The notes beneath the pieces are model-generated. The model was not told where the DNA came from and did not search any database. It saw nothing but the letters and a program-made list of their open reading frames with translations. From contig CM041465.1 in NCBI GenBank assembly GCA_023213395.1, positions 241,249,741 through 241,313,740 of the forward strand: DNA of 64,000 nucleotides, read 5' to 3'. A program made the position numbers and the translations under genes. The stretch comes from Cycas panzhihuaensis (taxonomy: Eukaryota; Cycadophyta). This document shows positions 1 through 10,871 of this stretch, piece by piece; positions within the stretch are counted from its first letter, which is position 1; each line of letters starts with the position of its first letter.

Positions 1-465
1 TTATAAGTTAATGAGTCAACTAATAAGTAATATTAGTAGACATAATAAATTGGAAGAATATATAGACTTCGAGGTGGAGGAATATTTTGAGATGGGTAGC
101 TACTGGCCCTACTTCCACATACATGTGGATTGATACCATCGTAGTTCATGAGGAATGGACAGGGTGGCGAGAGCCTCTAATCCTAACTCGACTTACAAAT
201 GGTTTGTCATAAGGGTGGAAGATTTCTTAGAAGTAAATGAAGAATTTTAGTAGTATATGGTTAGGACAAGTAGGTTATAGGAAAAAATGTATAGTATTAC
301 GATAATGAATGTCATGGAGGAAAGAGAAAAATACTTTCTATCTTCTTACACTTCAGTGGAGCATGGAAATAGGTCAATCCATATGGATCTAACATATGGA
401 ATAAATACAAAATTAAGCAAGGTTCCTAGTGAGAAATATTTAACATTACCATAAATAAGGAAGAT
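1..465 (+). pseudogene. Ty3/Gypsy H: decayed linker upstream of RT
   Basis: AT-rich sequence with fairly long plus-strand open runs broken by TAG/TGA stops. Removing C1 (466-4813) joins it to the Gypsy RT start at about 4870, so it is inferred to be the stretch before RT in the oldest element, H. No protease or gag motif is recognisable here. The assignment rests on continuity across C1, which is flanked by identical AAGAT copies (461-465 and 4814-4818). Confidence 0.5.
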
Positions 466-788
466 TGTTAGAAAACACAAATGATGCAAATAAAGTTAAC
501 ATGATCTTTTACATTAGGCAAATATCAAGTAGAAATAGATCACACGAGACACCAGATTGCCATGGGAAACCCTTACGAGTAAAAACCCACAAATCATAAT
601 ATTTTACATTATGACAAAATGACTATATTACAAAATTAGACTTTGATCTATATTTATAGATCTAAAGTGCTAGAATATCAATACAATTATATCCATCGAT
701 TCACTACAATTGAGAATATTCCTCCACATAATTAGGCACATAAATAAGGCCCCATTTATATTAGTCAGTACGGACATATATTCTAATA
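466..788 (-). repeat. C1 3' LTR
   Basis: About 323 bp, aligned by eye along its whole length with 4492-4813. Shared blocks include the phrase beginning ATCACACGAGACACCAGATT and the phrase AATATTCCTCCACATAATTA. Immediately outside its right edge (minus-strand upstream) lies a purine-rich AAGAGAAGA, a plausible polypurine tract at about 789-797. Confidence 0.9.
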
Positions 789-844
789 TCTTCTCTTAAT
801 GTAAATGTGAGGCACTAAATTTTATCATTGGGAATAGATCCCCT

Positions 845-1400
845 CTTAACCTTACCCAAACTAATATGCATGAATGTCGATGTAGCAATCTTCAATTTAA
901 GCTTGGTGAATAAGTCTATAAGTTGAGCTCAACTTGGATAATCTTCAACTTGCATCTTCCCTGATTTGATTTTCACTCGGATGTAATGGTACTATGCCTT
1001 ATATATGCTCAATTCTTTGGATATGACTCCAACAGACCTACAACCATGTAACTCTCTCTACACTTGATACTTTGTCCATACAACACAACCATATTCCTTT
1101 GACTAAACTAAGAGGTTGAGCCACTTGAGCCATGTGAATCTCCTCTTCAAGTCTACATTAAGGAATATTGATATAATATGATATGATACCCAACTATCTG
1201 AAGCTACTAAAGTAAGGATCAAATGGACCATAAACATCATAGAGACTAGTGCAAATGTCTCATCATATCTTAATCCATCTTCCTGCTAGAAATCCGACAT
1301 AACAAGCTTACCAACTTGCAAATCGACTAGGCTCTTTGCTTCAATACAACTCTCCATTGTGAATCGACACTCATTGGAACATTAGTATCTTTCTCAAGAT
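845..1400 (-). pseudogene. C1 pol: Copia RT fragment joined to RNase H end
   Basis: Reading the minus strand from about 1330 gives YDETFALVSMMFMVHLILTL and then FLNVDLKRRF, matching the Copia RT segment usually written YEETFAPVVR...IRLILALAA...FLNGDLEEEI. About 40 residues later, at roughly 1040-845, the reading passes into the C-terminal end of Copia RNase H: YHYIRVKIKSG, then DLFTK, then SLGK. The catalytic RT block (YVDD) and most of RNase H, some 700-900 bases in a normal Copia, are missing between them, so an internal deletion is inferred. Stops and frameshifts are frequent. Confidence 0.75.
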
Positions 1401-4400
1401 TTGACTGGCATGCTGATCCATGATCTTCAATCATCCTGTAGGTCTTTAATTATTAATGAAACATCAGGTTGCAATCCATGTCTCATCGTCTAATAGCTCC
1501 TCATCATCAATCTGTCACTAGGTCTTGCTTCCATCTCAAGCACAATGTTACGCAAACAAACCTCTACACTTGTTGAATAATGTCATAGAAAAGTGAAGCA
1601 ATGAAGGATAAAACCTATAACTAAATGACACTTAGCATGATATGTCAACAACTCTTGAATCAAAATTTAGATTGATCGTAATGCATTTCCCTTTCAGATC
1701 ACACTGTTTATAAGCTAAACAACCCATGTGATTCAAACTCTTATAATCCTACTACTATAATCTTTATCTAAGATGTGAGCACTCTAATGCACTAAAGGAA
1801 TAAATGGAAGGATTTTGACTTGGTCCAAACACATAACAAGAGGGGAATATATGCCACAAATAAGCACAACAAGGGATCCCATACCTATCCACTATAGTTT
1901 TTGCCACAACCATGGGAGGCAAATATTAACCTGCACCAACCTCACCATCTACATCATGATACTCACCTATAATGTAACCTTACAGGTGAACTATACATAC
2001 CATGATAAAGGTATCATTGATTTTAAAGCATCTCATCTTAGACCTTTCTATTCACACTTCAAATTTTATCAAACACGTTGTCTCGGTTCTACATCATATT
2101 TGTTTATATATGCACCCATGTTGAACCAACATTAAACCATGCCACAAACCTCATACTATCATCAGTCTAACTAGTAAAGTATAATGGTCCATCATCAACT
2201 GACAACCACTCATACATGAAAATTCTAAACTTCATCACCTCATATACATCTGATGCAACAGAACTTAAATGCAATCTAAATAAATCACTTATTTTATTAA
2301 ATAATCACATAAATATGAACTTTGTGTAATGATCTATGCCATACTCAAATAGTAATAGAGTTTGCAATATATTGCAATTAAGGTATCTCATGCTCTTCTT
2401 TGCGCATCTCTCAACCATCATCACCCTCAAACTTGCCCTTAAACACACCCAAATTTTCCCTTTGCTCGCCCTTAAAACCTACCCAACTCTTGCCCAATCT
2501 TGCCATGTAATACACATGCAACAAGTACCACATCTTGCCCTTATTTTCCCATAAACTTCCCCATGTAAAATACATGCTAAAGAGTATTAGTTTGCCTCAC
2601 CAACTCTCTTATGCAAACACATACAAGAGAACCTCAAACTGTCACCTTATATCACCATCATAACTCATCTAGCTCTCCCATGTAATCACATGCTAGAGAG
2701 CCTCATCATGCCTCATGTCATCCATTTATTATCTCATGTAAAGAGTAAAAAAATAGTCACTTGATATTGTTAATTTTGCCTCATAAGTTCTCTCATGCAC
2801 TCGTATGTAAGAGAACATATAAAGGCCTTATGTTGCTTGTGAGTTATAAACATCACCTCTTTATTGAAGAATAAAACACAATGATACTTTTCTCACTCAC
2901 CATGATAAACACATGCCAATAATCCTCAATCCAATTAACCAATACTAATGGATATGAAAGCATGATAAGCCTTAATTATCTCAATACTAAACCCTTAAAA
3001 AAAAAACCTTAAAACTATAAGGTTGAAAGGCATTTCAAAGAAGAAATAAAGGGCTTTGTAAATAAGGTGACCTTATAATAATTATAATTGAAATAAAGTT
3101 CAATAAAAAATAAGGGTACACCTTTATATGATATCAAAGTATTGTAAAGGTGAACAGAATAATGACTACGTTAATATGAGGGCATCTATATAAAAATATC
3201 TAAGCAAATTATAAACTTTGATTAAATTCAAATGTGGCAGGGCAACTTTATTAATCGCTAAAGGCATGACTCAAACACATATATTGACTACAAATTATGA
3301 GACACAGTGATATAAAACATAAACGCATAGGCAAAATAATAAATAGCAACACAAATACATCTATTACAGCTACAAAAATTAACAAATGGGTGACTTTATT
3401 TAGATGATGCCACAACTGTAAATATGTCTATGGTAATGACTGCAATAGATAATAATCCAAAAACTTCTGTGTGTGATACACTACAATGCAAGATATTCAC
3501 AACGTAGTTAGTGATGATGATAACAATGCACAATAGTCAACGAGATATTCACAACACAGTCATTCACGAGCGACATCAAAAGAAGGCAGTTGTAATATGA
3601 TTTCATATATACAGATCGACAATTTATAAATTATATCGAAATCATCACATATATGGGTGGTGCGAATATAAATAAACGATAGATTCAATATAATATATTA
3701 AAGGTGACGAGTGCCAATATATATAAATAAGACTACAAATCTATGTATGAGAATGAGCAATACCACTAGATGTATGACTATGAAATTAAAATCAAACCCA
3801 TAAGTAACTCACTCATATGGCTATATATTGATATGCAGGGCAAATAAGTATACTAGAGGGTGGCATGGATTACTCACGTAAACAGGTGATGCCAATATCA
3901 TGTGACAATAATATACCCTTGGCTAGGCAGTAATATAATGATAAATATTAATGTATTTATCAAACAAGCAACAAAAATATATCACAACTGCTAAATATTG
4001 ACAATACCCAGGCCATAATACATTAATGAGCTACAAAATATATTGTTCAAATCCTAAAATCGAGTGGGTGATAAATATACTAAGCATACATTTAATTTGA
4101 TACCGTATTATCATTTCATGGCTCTCAACTAGCCCATTAAGGTTTTACACTCTCCCATTGGTTACAGAGGGCTGGCAATCATCCCCAGGGCACGCAAACT
4201 CAATAGCATCAACAAATGAGAATTCAACACCTCCAACAAGCTCAAACGATACTCACATGGCTGGTAATGGAGTCAAAAATCATCCACACACCTCCATATA
4301 GCTCAGAATACCTACAAACAAGGATAAAAGGCTTCTAGGATCCTCCAACAATCATCTGCACCACCATGGCAGTTTTGTAGGGTCATCGGGTACACCAATC

Positions 4401-4480
4401 TACTAAGAGCAAGCCATCATGTCCTAGCACCATCGATTGGACCTCTGATAATGATCATCTACCTGTGCATGACCTACATA
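1401..4480 (-). other. C1 internal spacer, mostly non-coding
   Basis: No domain could be recognised. From 2,300 to 2,900 the plus strand is rich in CA/CT lists and small palindromes, described separately. From 3,000 to 4,130 it is very AT-rich with scattered repeats of ATATTCACAACRYAGT-like phrases. From 4,140 to 4,480 it is less AT-rich. Copia gag, protease and integrase would be expected here in an intact element and were not seen. Confidence 0.6.
2556..2816. repeat. Array of small degenerate palindromes (C1 spacer)
   Basis: Four related hairpin-like units occur at 2556-2584, 2604-2630, 2672-2700 and 2787-2816. Each pairs a CTCTC-like left arm and CATG core with an ACATG-like core and GAGAG right arm; the clearest unit (2672-2700) begins CTCTCCCATGTAAT. 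Spacing is about 50-115 bases. The same type of unit occurs in the leader of TR-GAG at 48024-48053 and 48161-48189. Confidence 0.65.
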
Positions 4481-4491
4481 CTCTGATACCA
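4481..4491 (-). promoter_or_regulatory. C1 primer-binding site (tRNA-Met type)
   Basis: The minus strand reads TGGTATCAGAG directly next to the 5' LTR. This is the standard plant Copia primer site, complementary to the 3' end of initiator tRNA-Met. It fixes the orientation of the element. Confidence 0.9.
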
Positions 4492-4813
4492 TGTTAGAAA
4501 ACATAAATAATGTAAACAAGGTCAACAAGATCTTTTACATCAGGCAGATATCAAGTAGAAATAGATCACACGAGACACCAGATTACCATGGGAAACCCTT
4601 ACAGGTAAAAACCCACAAATCATAATATTTCACATTATGACAAAATGATGATATTACAAAGTTGGACTTTGACCTATATTTATAATCTAAAGTTCCAAAA
4701 TATCAATACAATTACATCCATTAGCTCACTACAATCGAGAATATTCCTCCACATAATTAGGCACATAAATAAGATCCCATTTACATTAGTTGGTATGGAT
4801 ACATATTCTAATA
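4492..4813 (-). repeat. C1 5' LTR
   Basis: Partner of 466-788, of nearly equal length, ending TTCTAATA and followed at once by the second AAGAT target-site copy (4814-4818). Confidence 0.9.
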
Positions 4814-5146
4814 AAGATCAATATGGATTTTAAAGCAAAACCATAAAATTTAACACTTGGTGATTACTAGGACATGGAAGCTATGGAGAATGCCACAGCT
4901 TTGTTTATAGAGTTTAATGATGTGTTCACCTAAATATATAAAGACTTAAAAGGAATACCCCCTAAATTTGATTAGCCCTATATTCTATTAGTAGAAGGAG
5001 CACAATTGGTTAAACAAACGCCATGCTACATGAACTTGCAGTGTAAGGATTTGGTGAAGAATGAGTTGGATAAACTAATTGATGTAAAATTTATTTATTT
5101 ATCCAATTGAAAATAGTGAGTGGATAAAGCTAATCATGGTAGTCCT
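4814..5146 (+). pseudogene. Ty3/Gypsy H: N-terminal RT fragment
   Basis: Plus-strand reading gives FNDVFT, then YKDLKGIPPKF, then VEGAQLVKQTPCYMN and LVKNELDKLIDVKFIY. This is the conserved approach to Gypsy RT (DVFAWxYxDLKGI ... GxxPxRQxPYRMNP ... EELDKLLxxGFIYP). The reading ends at 5146 where TatA begins, and RT resumes at 45235 after TatA. Several stops interrupt it. The protein would be the reverse transcriptase part of a Gypsy polyprotein. Confidence 0.85.
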
Positions 5147-5897
5147 TATTTCCTAGTTATTGCGAATGAATCAGGAGACGAGAACACACAGGTAAGTGAA
5201 GGTATGTATCTCTTCCCTATTCAAAGCTTTAGAGTTATATTATTAGGTCTTGGATGATGATTGAATGTATATTTGATGCTTTCCTAGCTTGCCTATCTCT
5301 TTGTTATACAGATAATGATCATGACTTCAGTCTAATAGCCCCTGAGCCCCCATCGTAGCCTAATAGTTAGTAAGGTGACCTTTCCACAATCCCTACAACT
5401 TTATTTCCATCTAATTTTCAACCTATAACTATTTGTTTCACTTTATTTTCTTCTTGGGTTATATTAGGTTTATTTTTTAATGGCCTTAGGATTAATTGGT
5501 AAGAGTTAAAAGTGATAACAAGTAGCTTTAATGTCAAATTTTCATGGAATACTATAATATTGTTTTCATTGTTGCTTGTAACAACAATACAATAGAGTAT
5601 TTCATGGTACCTCAAATATGTTCGTGGTACCACAAAGAACTCCACTGTTTGGCTATCATGATAGTTAGCTGTGGCTAACAATATTCAAATTTAGTGATTG
5701 ATGCTTCCCTATCGGATCCAGCAGACCATGGCAGGCCCATGTTAGTATACAACAATCCAGGGAAGCCTCCTAACATACCAAACTGCTATTTTATTTGGAT
5801 TTAGATTAGAAGTAATTTAAATTAAACCATGGTAATCCATGGTTTTTAGGTGATGGTTTTATACTTGAAACCACCACACCTGTACCTTGATCACTCC

Positions 5898-5904
5898 TAT
5901 AAAA
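5898..5904 (+). promoter_or_regulatory. TATA box of TatA 5' LTR
   Basis: TATAAAA in the context ACTCCTATAAAATCCC, conserved at 43352-43358 in the partner LTR and in equivalent position in the TatB LTRs. It is the likely LTR promoter for genomic RNA; no transcription start can be read from sequence. Confidence 0.65.
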
Positions 5905-7063
5905 TCCCTCATTTTTTAGGAGGGAGGGTTCTCTCAAGTTCCCTTATTCTTCCACTAACTCCATTCTTACTTAAGTTAACTCATTCTTCCATGAGTTTAG
6001 TCTATTTAGAGAAATTCTAAGGCTTGGTTAAGTGAGTCCATATGCTCATTCTTGGCTAGACATGGTGGAAATCTTTATCTCTGATCCAGATTCTCTTCAA
6101 TTTGGCTCTGTTAATTTACTCTTAGGAATACATTATATTATTATTGTCTTTGGCTTTATTTTCTCAAGAATCCATGAGCTCTACTTGATTGGAGCTTGGA
6201 ACCTCAAGTAATTGCCATTATTTTCACTAGAGTAGGACTTGGAAGGAGGAATCAACCATCATAAGAAGGTTTTAGGGGGATTATATGGTAGCTACTAGCT
6301 CTTACTTGCTCCTCAATCTTGGGTAATCCTATTCTTGTTGCATGATGCTAGATTTTTCCTTGCATGAACTTCATCTACTCTACTTTTAAGGCATGCTACT
6401 ACATATTATGTTGATTTCACTTTAGAAATAACTTGAGGGTTCCTTTTTGCTATGCTTTTATCTATCTTTTATTGATTTGTCAACCAAGTTGTAGGGATTT
6501 TGAGGGGTTTCCTTTGGCTATACTAAGGAAACCACCTAGATTGGGGAGGCTAGTACCATCTTAAGGCACCCCTTATCACTCTTCCTTTTATTTCACACTT
6601 TTGTGCTCCTCCTTTCTTTGTAATGTATGCCTTTGCTTGTATATAGTGCATGTATTCCTTTGGTAGTATGTAGAAAGTAGTATTATAAATCATATCACAT
6701 GTCTTATCATTTTGAGTTTCCTCCTAACATTACATACAAGGTGGAAGATAAGCTCTTTCAAGGAATTTGAAGGGCTCATCTTAAGTGAGTTCTCCCTTCT
6801 TATTTATTTCATCTTTTAGCTTTGTCAACTTTCATTATTTTTATTACATTATTAGTTTGATTTATGGTAGGTAAGTGGTGCCCCTCACCTCACAACAACA
6901 CATCAAGAAAGCAATGACAAAGCTGCATCAAGGAAAGGAATCCTGATCAGCCATCTCTCTCATGGGTACCTTTACCATCTTTTTGCCATTTCTCTTTCTT
7001 GTCGTATATATGCTTCATTTTTTTGTTGCATGCATCTTCTATTTCCTTTGTTCCGCCTTATTT

Positions 7064-7125
7064 GAAAGAAAGTGAAAAAGAAGGGGGAAAAGAGAGAGTA
7101 AAAGAAGGAAAGAGAGAGAGAGAGA
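7064..7125. repeat. Purine-rich tract in TatA 5' LTR
   Basis: About 60 bases of almost pure G/A, including a run of GAGAGAGA, followed near 7200-7255 by a second purine-rich stretch. The partner LTR has the same tract at 44540-44604; TatB LTRs lack it. Minus-strand ORFs read through it are low-complexity and not genes. Confidence 0.7.
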
Positions 7126-7748
7126 CTTGCATGAATCCATTCCCTTTTTAAATCCCCTCTTTGTCTTCCATTCCACTTTGCTTTGCCTTGGATAGATTAC
7201 AAAAAAATAGGGAAAGAAAGAAAGGAGTGTAAAAGAGAGAGAAAGGAGTCTGAGACTTGATGCTTCTTGCACATATAATTTTTTTTACTACTTGGTTGTT
7301 GCCTTTTTTGTAACATGTATGTGAACAACTAGTATTAAAGAATAATCCTATGGACACAAAAACTATTTTGCAACTTGAAACTTGATCAAGAGCAATCCAA
7401 ACCTCTCATCCCCTCTTCATTTATCCTTCTTACCATACCACCTCCCTAAGAGGAGGTTTTTTGACCACTTGTCATAAAAGAATAGGAGAAACCCTACTTA
7501 GGCAACTTGATAATTTGAGGGAGCGAAGCTCCCCATAACACATAGACCTTTTTTGCCATAAACTTGAGACCTTATATGTAAAGAAGGGAACACAAGCTAT
7601 ACAAGTCCCAAATCCATGCCTAAGTGGTGCATAGATGACATTCCTAGGCAAATAGGAGCTATTTCGCATCCCTTAGGCCCCAGACCCTACACTTATCACC
7701 TGTAGGTGTAAGATTGCCTCTCGTTAGCCCTAATAGGCGTGCATCCAC

Positions 7749-7767
7749 TGGTGACCATATTGGGGAC
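7749..7767 (+). promoter_or_regulatory. TatA primer-binding site (tRNA-Arg-like)
   Basis: TGGTGACCATATTGGGGAC starts one base after the LTR. It resembles the TGGCGACTCTGCTGGGGAC type used by Tat/Ogre elements (complement of a tRNA-Arg 3' end), with a few substitutions, several of them C-to-T. TatB has nearly the same site at 21845-21863. Confidence 0.65.
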
Positions 7768-8008
7768 TCACCAATAAGGACACCTTAGGTTTCCTTTGGT
7801 TGCCTTATGCTACTCCCGTCTTCCCTCATAGGGTCTTGTTAGGGTGTTATATTATTCTACAACTATCCTTTTAGATTCATCCTCTTACTTCCAGGGTTCT
7901 TAGGTAGAGACATGAATGTGATGTTTCTCTCATTGCTTACGTAGTCTTCCTTCTTTAGAAGTAGATCCATCTTACTCCTCCATATATACATCTAACCAAG
8001 AGTCTCCA

Positions 8009-10140
8009 GTGGAGGGTTATACTTTCTATTGGACTACTAACCCTTGTGCTTTGGATTGGCCTCATTCTGAAGGGCCATTCTCCTATTATGATCCCACCCA
8101 AGCTAATAAGGATCCTACCTGCTATCACACTAAATCATATGAAGGTTACCAAAACCTTCAACCACTCCTTATGCATGTCATAAGGAGCTATCAACCTAGA
8201 GATCCTACTTCATATTTCGAAGGGGTCACCCCAACCTATCCATCCCATTCTGGTCGATAAGGGGAGGCCTCCACATCTTACAATCATATGCATGCTTCCT
8301 ATAGGGATGTAGTTGAAGCCTTATAGGAGTGCTCTAAGGTTATAGTGATGCAACCACTCCTTAAGTGGTTGCATAGGTTCCTTCAAACCTTGGCTCCCCC
8401 ATCTTCCATTATCCCCCCTCCTTCATCTCTCCCTTCTACTTCCTCTACCCTATAGGAAGTAGTTCTAGTAGGGTATGTTTCCATATGTAGGCCTCCTAAC
8501 CAACTAACCACTTTAGGTATACAAGCCCCTCCAGTAGGGGAAAGTATGCCCTGACTTTTAATAAATATGCCTTAACCCATTAGCATACCTACCCCTTCTA
8601 ATCCCTTGACCTTACCCTTTTCTGTAAGCCATGTGGGATATGGGGGTATGTATTTCATTCACCCACATCCACAACTCATGGACCCTTCACTTTTCATTCC
8701 TCTAGGATATACATCTCAACCCTGGGGGCATGGGGGATCAAATCCCCTTCCTACATATGGGGTTGATCCCTTTCATCCTTATGGGGTTGCCCCACCCTTT
8801 AGGGGTCCATATGGGCAAAATCCCATTCCCCATCCTATATCCTATCAACCTTGTTCTATCCCTCACGTTGGCACTTCCTTGCATGTTTTCTCATCCACTC
8901 ATATGGGAGCATATCCTCGACCTTTGTACCCCCATGTGGCTCATCCTTGAGGTACAACAAGACCCTCTTGCCCACCTCTTTATTCAATGATTCCCCATGT
9001 AGGGGCCACTTACTCATGTCCACTAGGAGTGATATCATACTCTCCTACCTCTAATAAACATTGCCAAGAAGGGCACTATCTTTATGATGCTACCTCTTAC
9101 TTACCAGATGTAGGGGGTGGGCATCTGTATTCAACATTCTCCCATTCCCACATTGACCTGTTAGCTGAACCAAGGACTAGTCCCTTCATTGACTATCAGT
9201 CAACTCCTTTATCCATCAAGGTATTAAGGACCAACTTTTCATATCACCCTCATGAGGTGCCCAAGTTTGATGGTGCCTCTTCTCATGACCTAATAGAGTA
9301 TGTCAAAGTGTTTTCCATGGCATGCATAGATTATTGAGCTTATGATTATATTTTGATAAAGATTTTCCATCAATCCCTCCAAGGAGACACCCTTAAATGG
9401 ATCTATCATCTCCTTACCTATTCCATTTATACTTTTCAATAGTTAGTTGATGAATTTGTCAATTACTTTGATGTGGCTTACCCCTTTGAAAGTGGGAATA
9501 AATCCATCCTATCACTTAAAATAAGGCTATGAGGAGATCAACCGTGACTTCGTGAGATGATTCCATGACCTCCTCCACTCTTTTATGGTGAATTTGCCTA
9601 AAGAGTTAAAGAGAGATATGCTTGTTAATGCCCTACATCCTGAGGTAAATATAGAAGTCCTCAAGATGGGGGCGATAATGTGTGATTCTACCATAGCTAA
9701 ATGCTTGGTGCTAGAGGCTATTGAGATCCAAGCTAGTCTTAAGAAGCTCCTAAGGTAATTACAACATCGTGAGGTAACTCCTCCACCACATGACTAAAAG
9801 ATTTAACAATAGCTTATAAGACCTATGATTGATAGGACCTTGGACCCTCTTACCTCTATCATACGTTCCTTTGAATATATGGTTAGGGACTTGAAGATCC
9901 AACCTATCTAAACTTACTTGGAATCACACTGACTCATGTACCAAACATCCCAAACTTTACCACCTAAAGGTGGGAGTTCCCAAACTTCTCAAGGGAGGAA
10001 GGTAAGACCTCCTCCTAAAAAGAAGAGGTATTCTATGCATGGGGAATGCTTGCACGAGGATTCATAGTGTTGTTCATAACACCCTAAGCTTGCGTTATGT
10101 CGTGACTCCTCCCCTAGAAGGGTGTCTAAGCCTAACCTAG
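8009..10140 (+). pseudogene. TatA gag (capsid/nucleocapsid), decayed
   Basis: The reading starts at VEGYTFYW, where TatB has MEGY, so the original ATG has become GTG. A long Pro/His/Tyr-rich N-terminal part (8009-9150) is followed by the gag core: VPKFDGASSHDLIEYVKVFS, then GDTLKWIYHL, LVDEFVNYFDVA, and PKELKRDMLVNALHPEV, matching the Retrotrans_gag family. A basic region, KKKRYSMHGECLHEDS, near 10020-10065 is the nucleocapsid-like part but is not a clean CCHC knuckle. It has several frameshifts and stops, and the reading is cut by C2 at 10146. Gag would form the cytoplasmic particle that packages the RNA. Confidence 0.85.
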
Positions 10141-10145
10141 AGTAA

Positions 10146-10799
10146 TTTTAGATAATGTGACAACAATGTTTTGGAGGCTAAAATTTTGATAGGTTGGCAG
10201 CACAGTTCCCTCCCCAAACTTCCTTGAGGGGTTCCAAGGGAGGCAAGAGACCCCCTTGGTCAGGGGGGTGTCAGGGGAGTTAGAATGCCCCCTACAAAGA
10301 GGGGGTTCAGGGGTGATATCTCCTGACCCAAAAAGCTAGCACTGAAAAGCATACTAAATTGTAAAGAGAATCATGGTAATTCACTAAAAATACCCTAGAT
10401 TCTATGGTCAAGATTTGTGCTTTGTATGACTCTCTTATATAGCCTAATTTAGGGTGTTTTTTCATGTTGATAGTATTCAATTTTGAATGTACTATGTGGA
10501 GTTAGGCAGCTGGTTATTGTTGCTATTAGCATTCTACTATAGATTATGTATATTTCTCTATTCATTGATAATAAAGATTGATACCTTTCCTATGTGCATA
10601 TTTCCCTAGCACACTGCTAGGGTTTTACCATGTTATATCGAGTGTATATGTGATATTTAGTTTTCTTATTCATTTTATTGTATTATCTCTAGTTTAAGAA
10701 CTTACATGCTAAATTTCAGTTTCAATTCCTATAACTAGTTGTAAAATAGTTTAGATCTTGGTAGTGGTTTCAGATTATTGGGACCTTGTCTTCTCAATA
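10146..10799 (+). repeat. C2 5' LTR
   Basis: Begins TTTTAGATAATGTGAC (the partner has TGTTAAATAATATGAC) and ends CTTCTCAATA. It contains a G/C-run-rich block at about 10200-10320 with GGGG and CCCC runs, and later a TTTCCCTAGCACACTGCTAG palindromic phrase. Confidence 0.95.
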
Positions 10800-10801
10800 A
10801 G

Positions 10802-10814
10802 TAGTATCAAAGCC
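10802..10814 (+). promoter_or_regulatory. C2 primer-binding site (decayed tRNA-Met type)
   Basis: TAGTATCAAAGCC, differing from TGGTATCAGAGCC by two G-to-A changes. Confidence 0.8.
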
Positions 10815-10871
10815 ACTTTTATTTTTACAATAAATTTGTGAAAGTTTTGGTGTCAGTTTTTTCTACACCAA

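Larger units (their letters stand above)
466..4813 (-). mobile_element. Copia LTR retrotransposon remnant C1
   Basis: A 4,348-bp element with direct LTRs at 466-788 and 4492-4813 and a target-site duplication AAGAT (461-465, 4814-4818). LTR ends on the plus strand are TGTTAGAA and TTCTAATA, which would be a perfect short inverted repeat but for one changed base. A tRNA-Met-type primer site next to the right LTR shows that the element reads on the minus strand. Only an RT fragment and the end of RNase H are recognisable; most of the interior is non-coding. It lies in element H. Confidence 0.9.
5147..7747 (+). repeat. TatA 5' LTR (about 2.6 kb)
   Basis: Aligns by eye along its length with 42600-45229, from TTTCCTAG at the left through the TATA box region to GCATCCA at the right. 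The initial TG has become TA. It is related to, but clearly diverged from, the TatB LTRs, sharing the start (TTTCC...GGTAAG), the TATA region and the end. Confidence 0.9.

Noticed and set aside
7039-7357. Overlapping minus-strand ORFs rich in Leu, Ser and Phe
   Set aside because: They are translations of the purine-rich tract in the TatA LTR; low complexity, no conservation of frame in the partner LTR.
8606-9054. Four overlapping short ORFs on both strands
   Set aside because: They are pieces and shadows of the Pro/His/Tyr-rich gag part of TatA.
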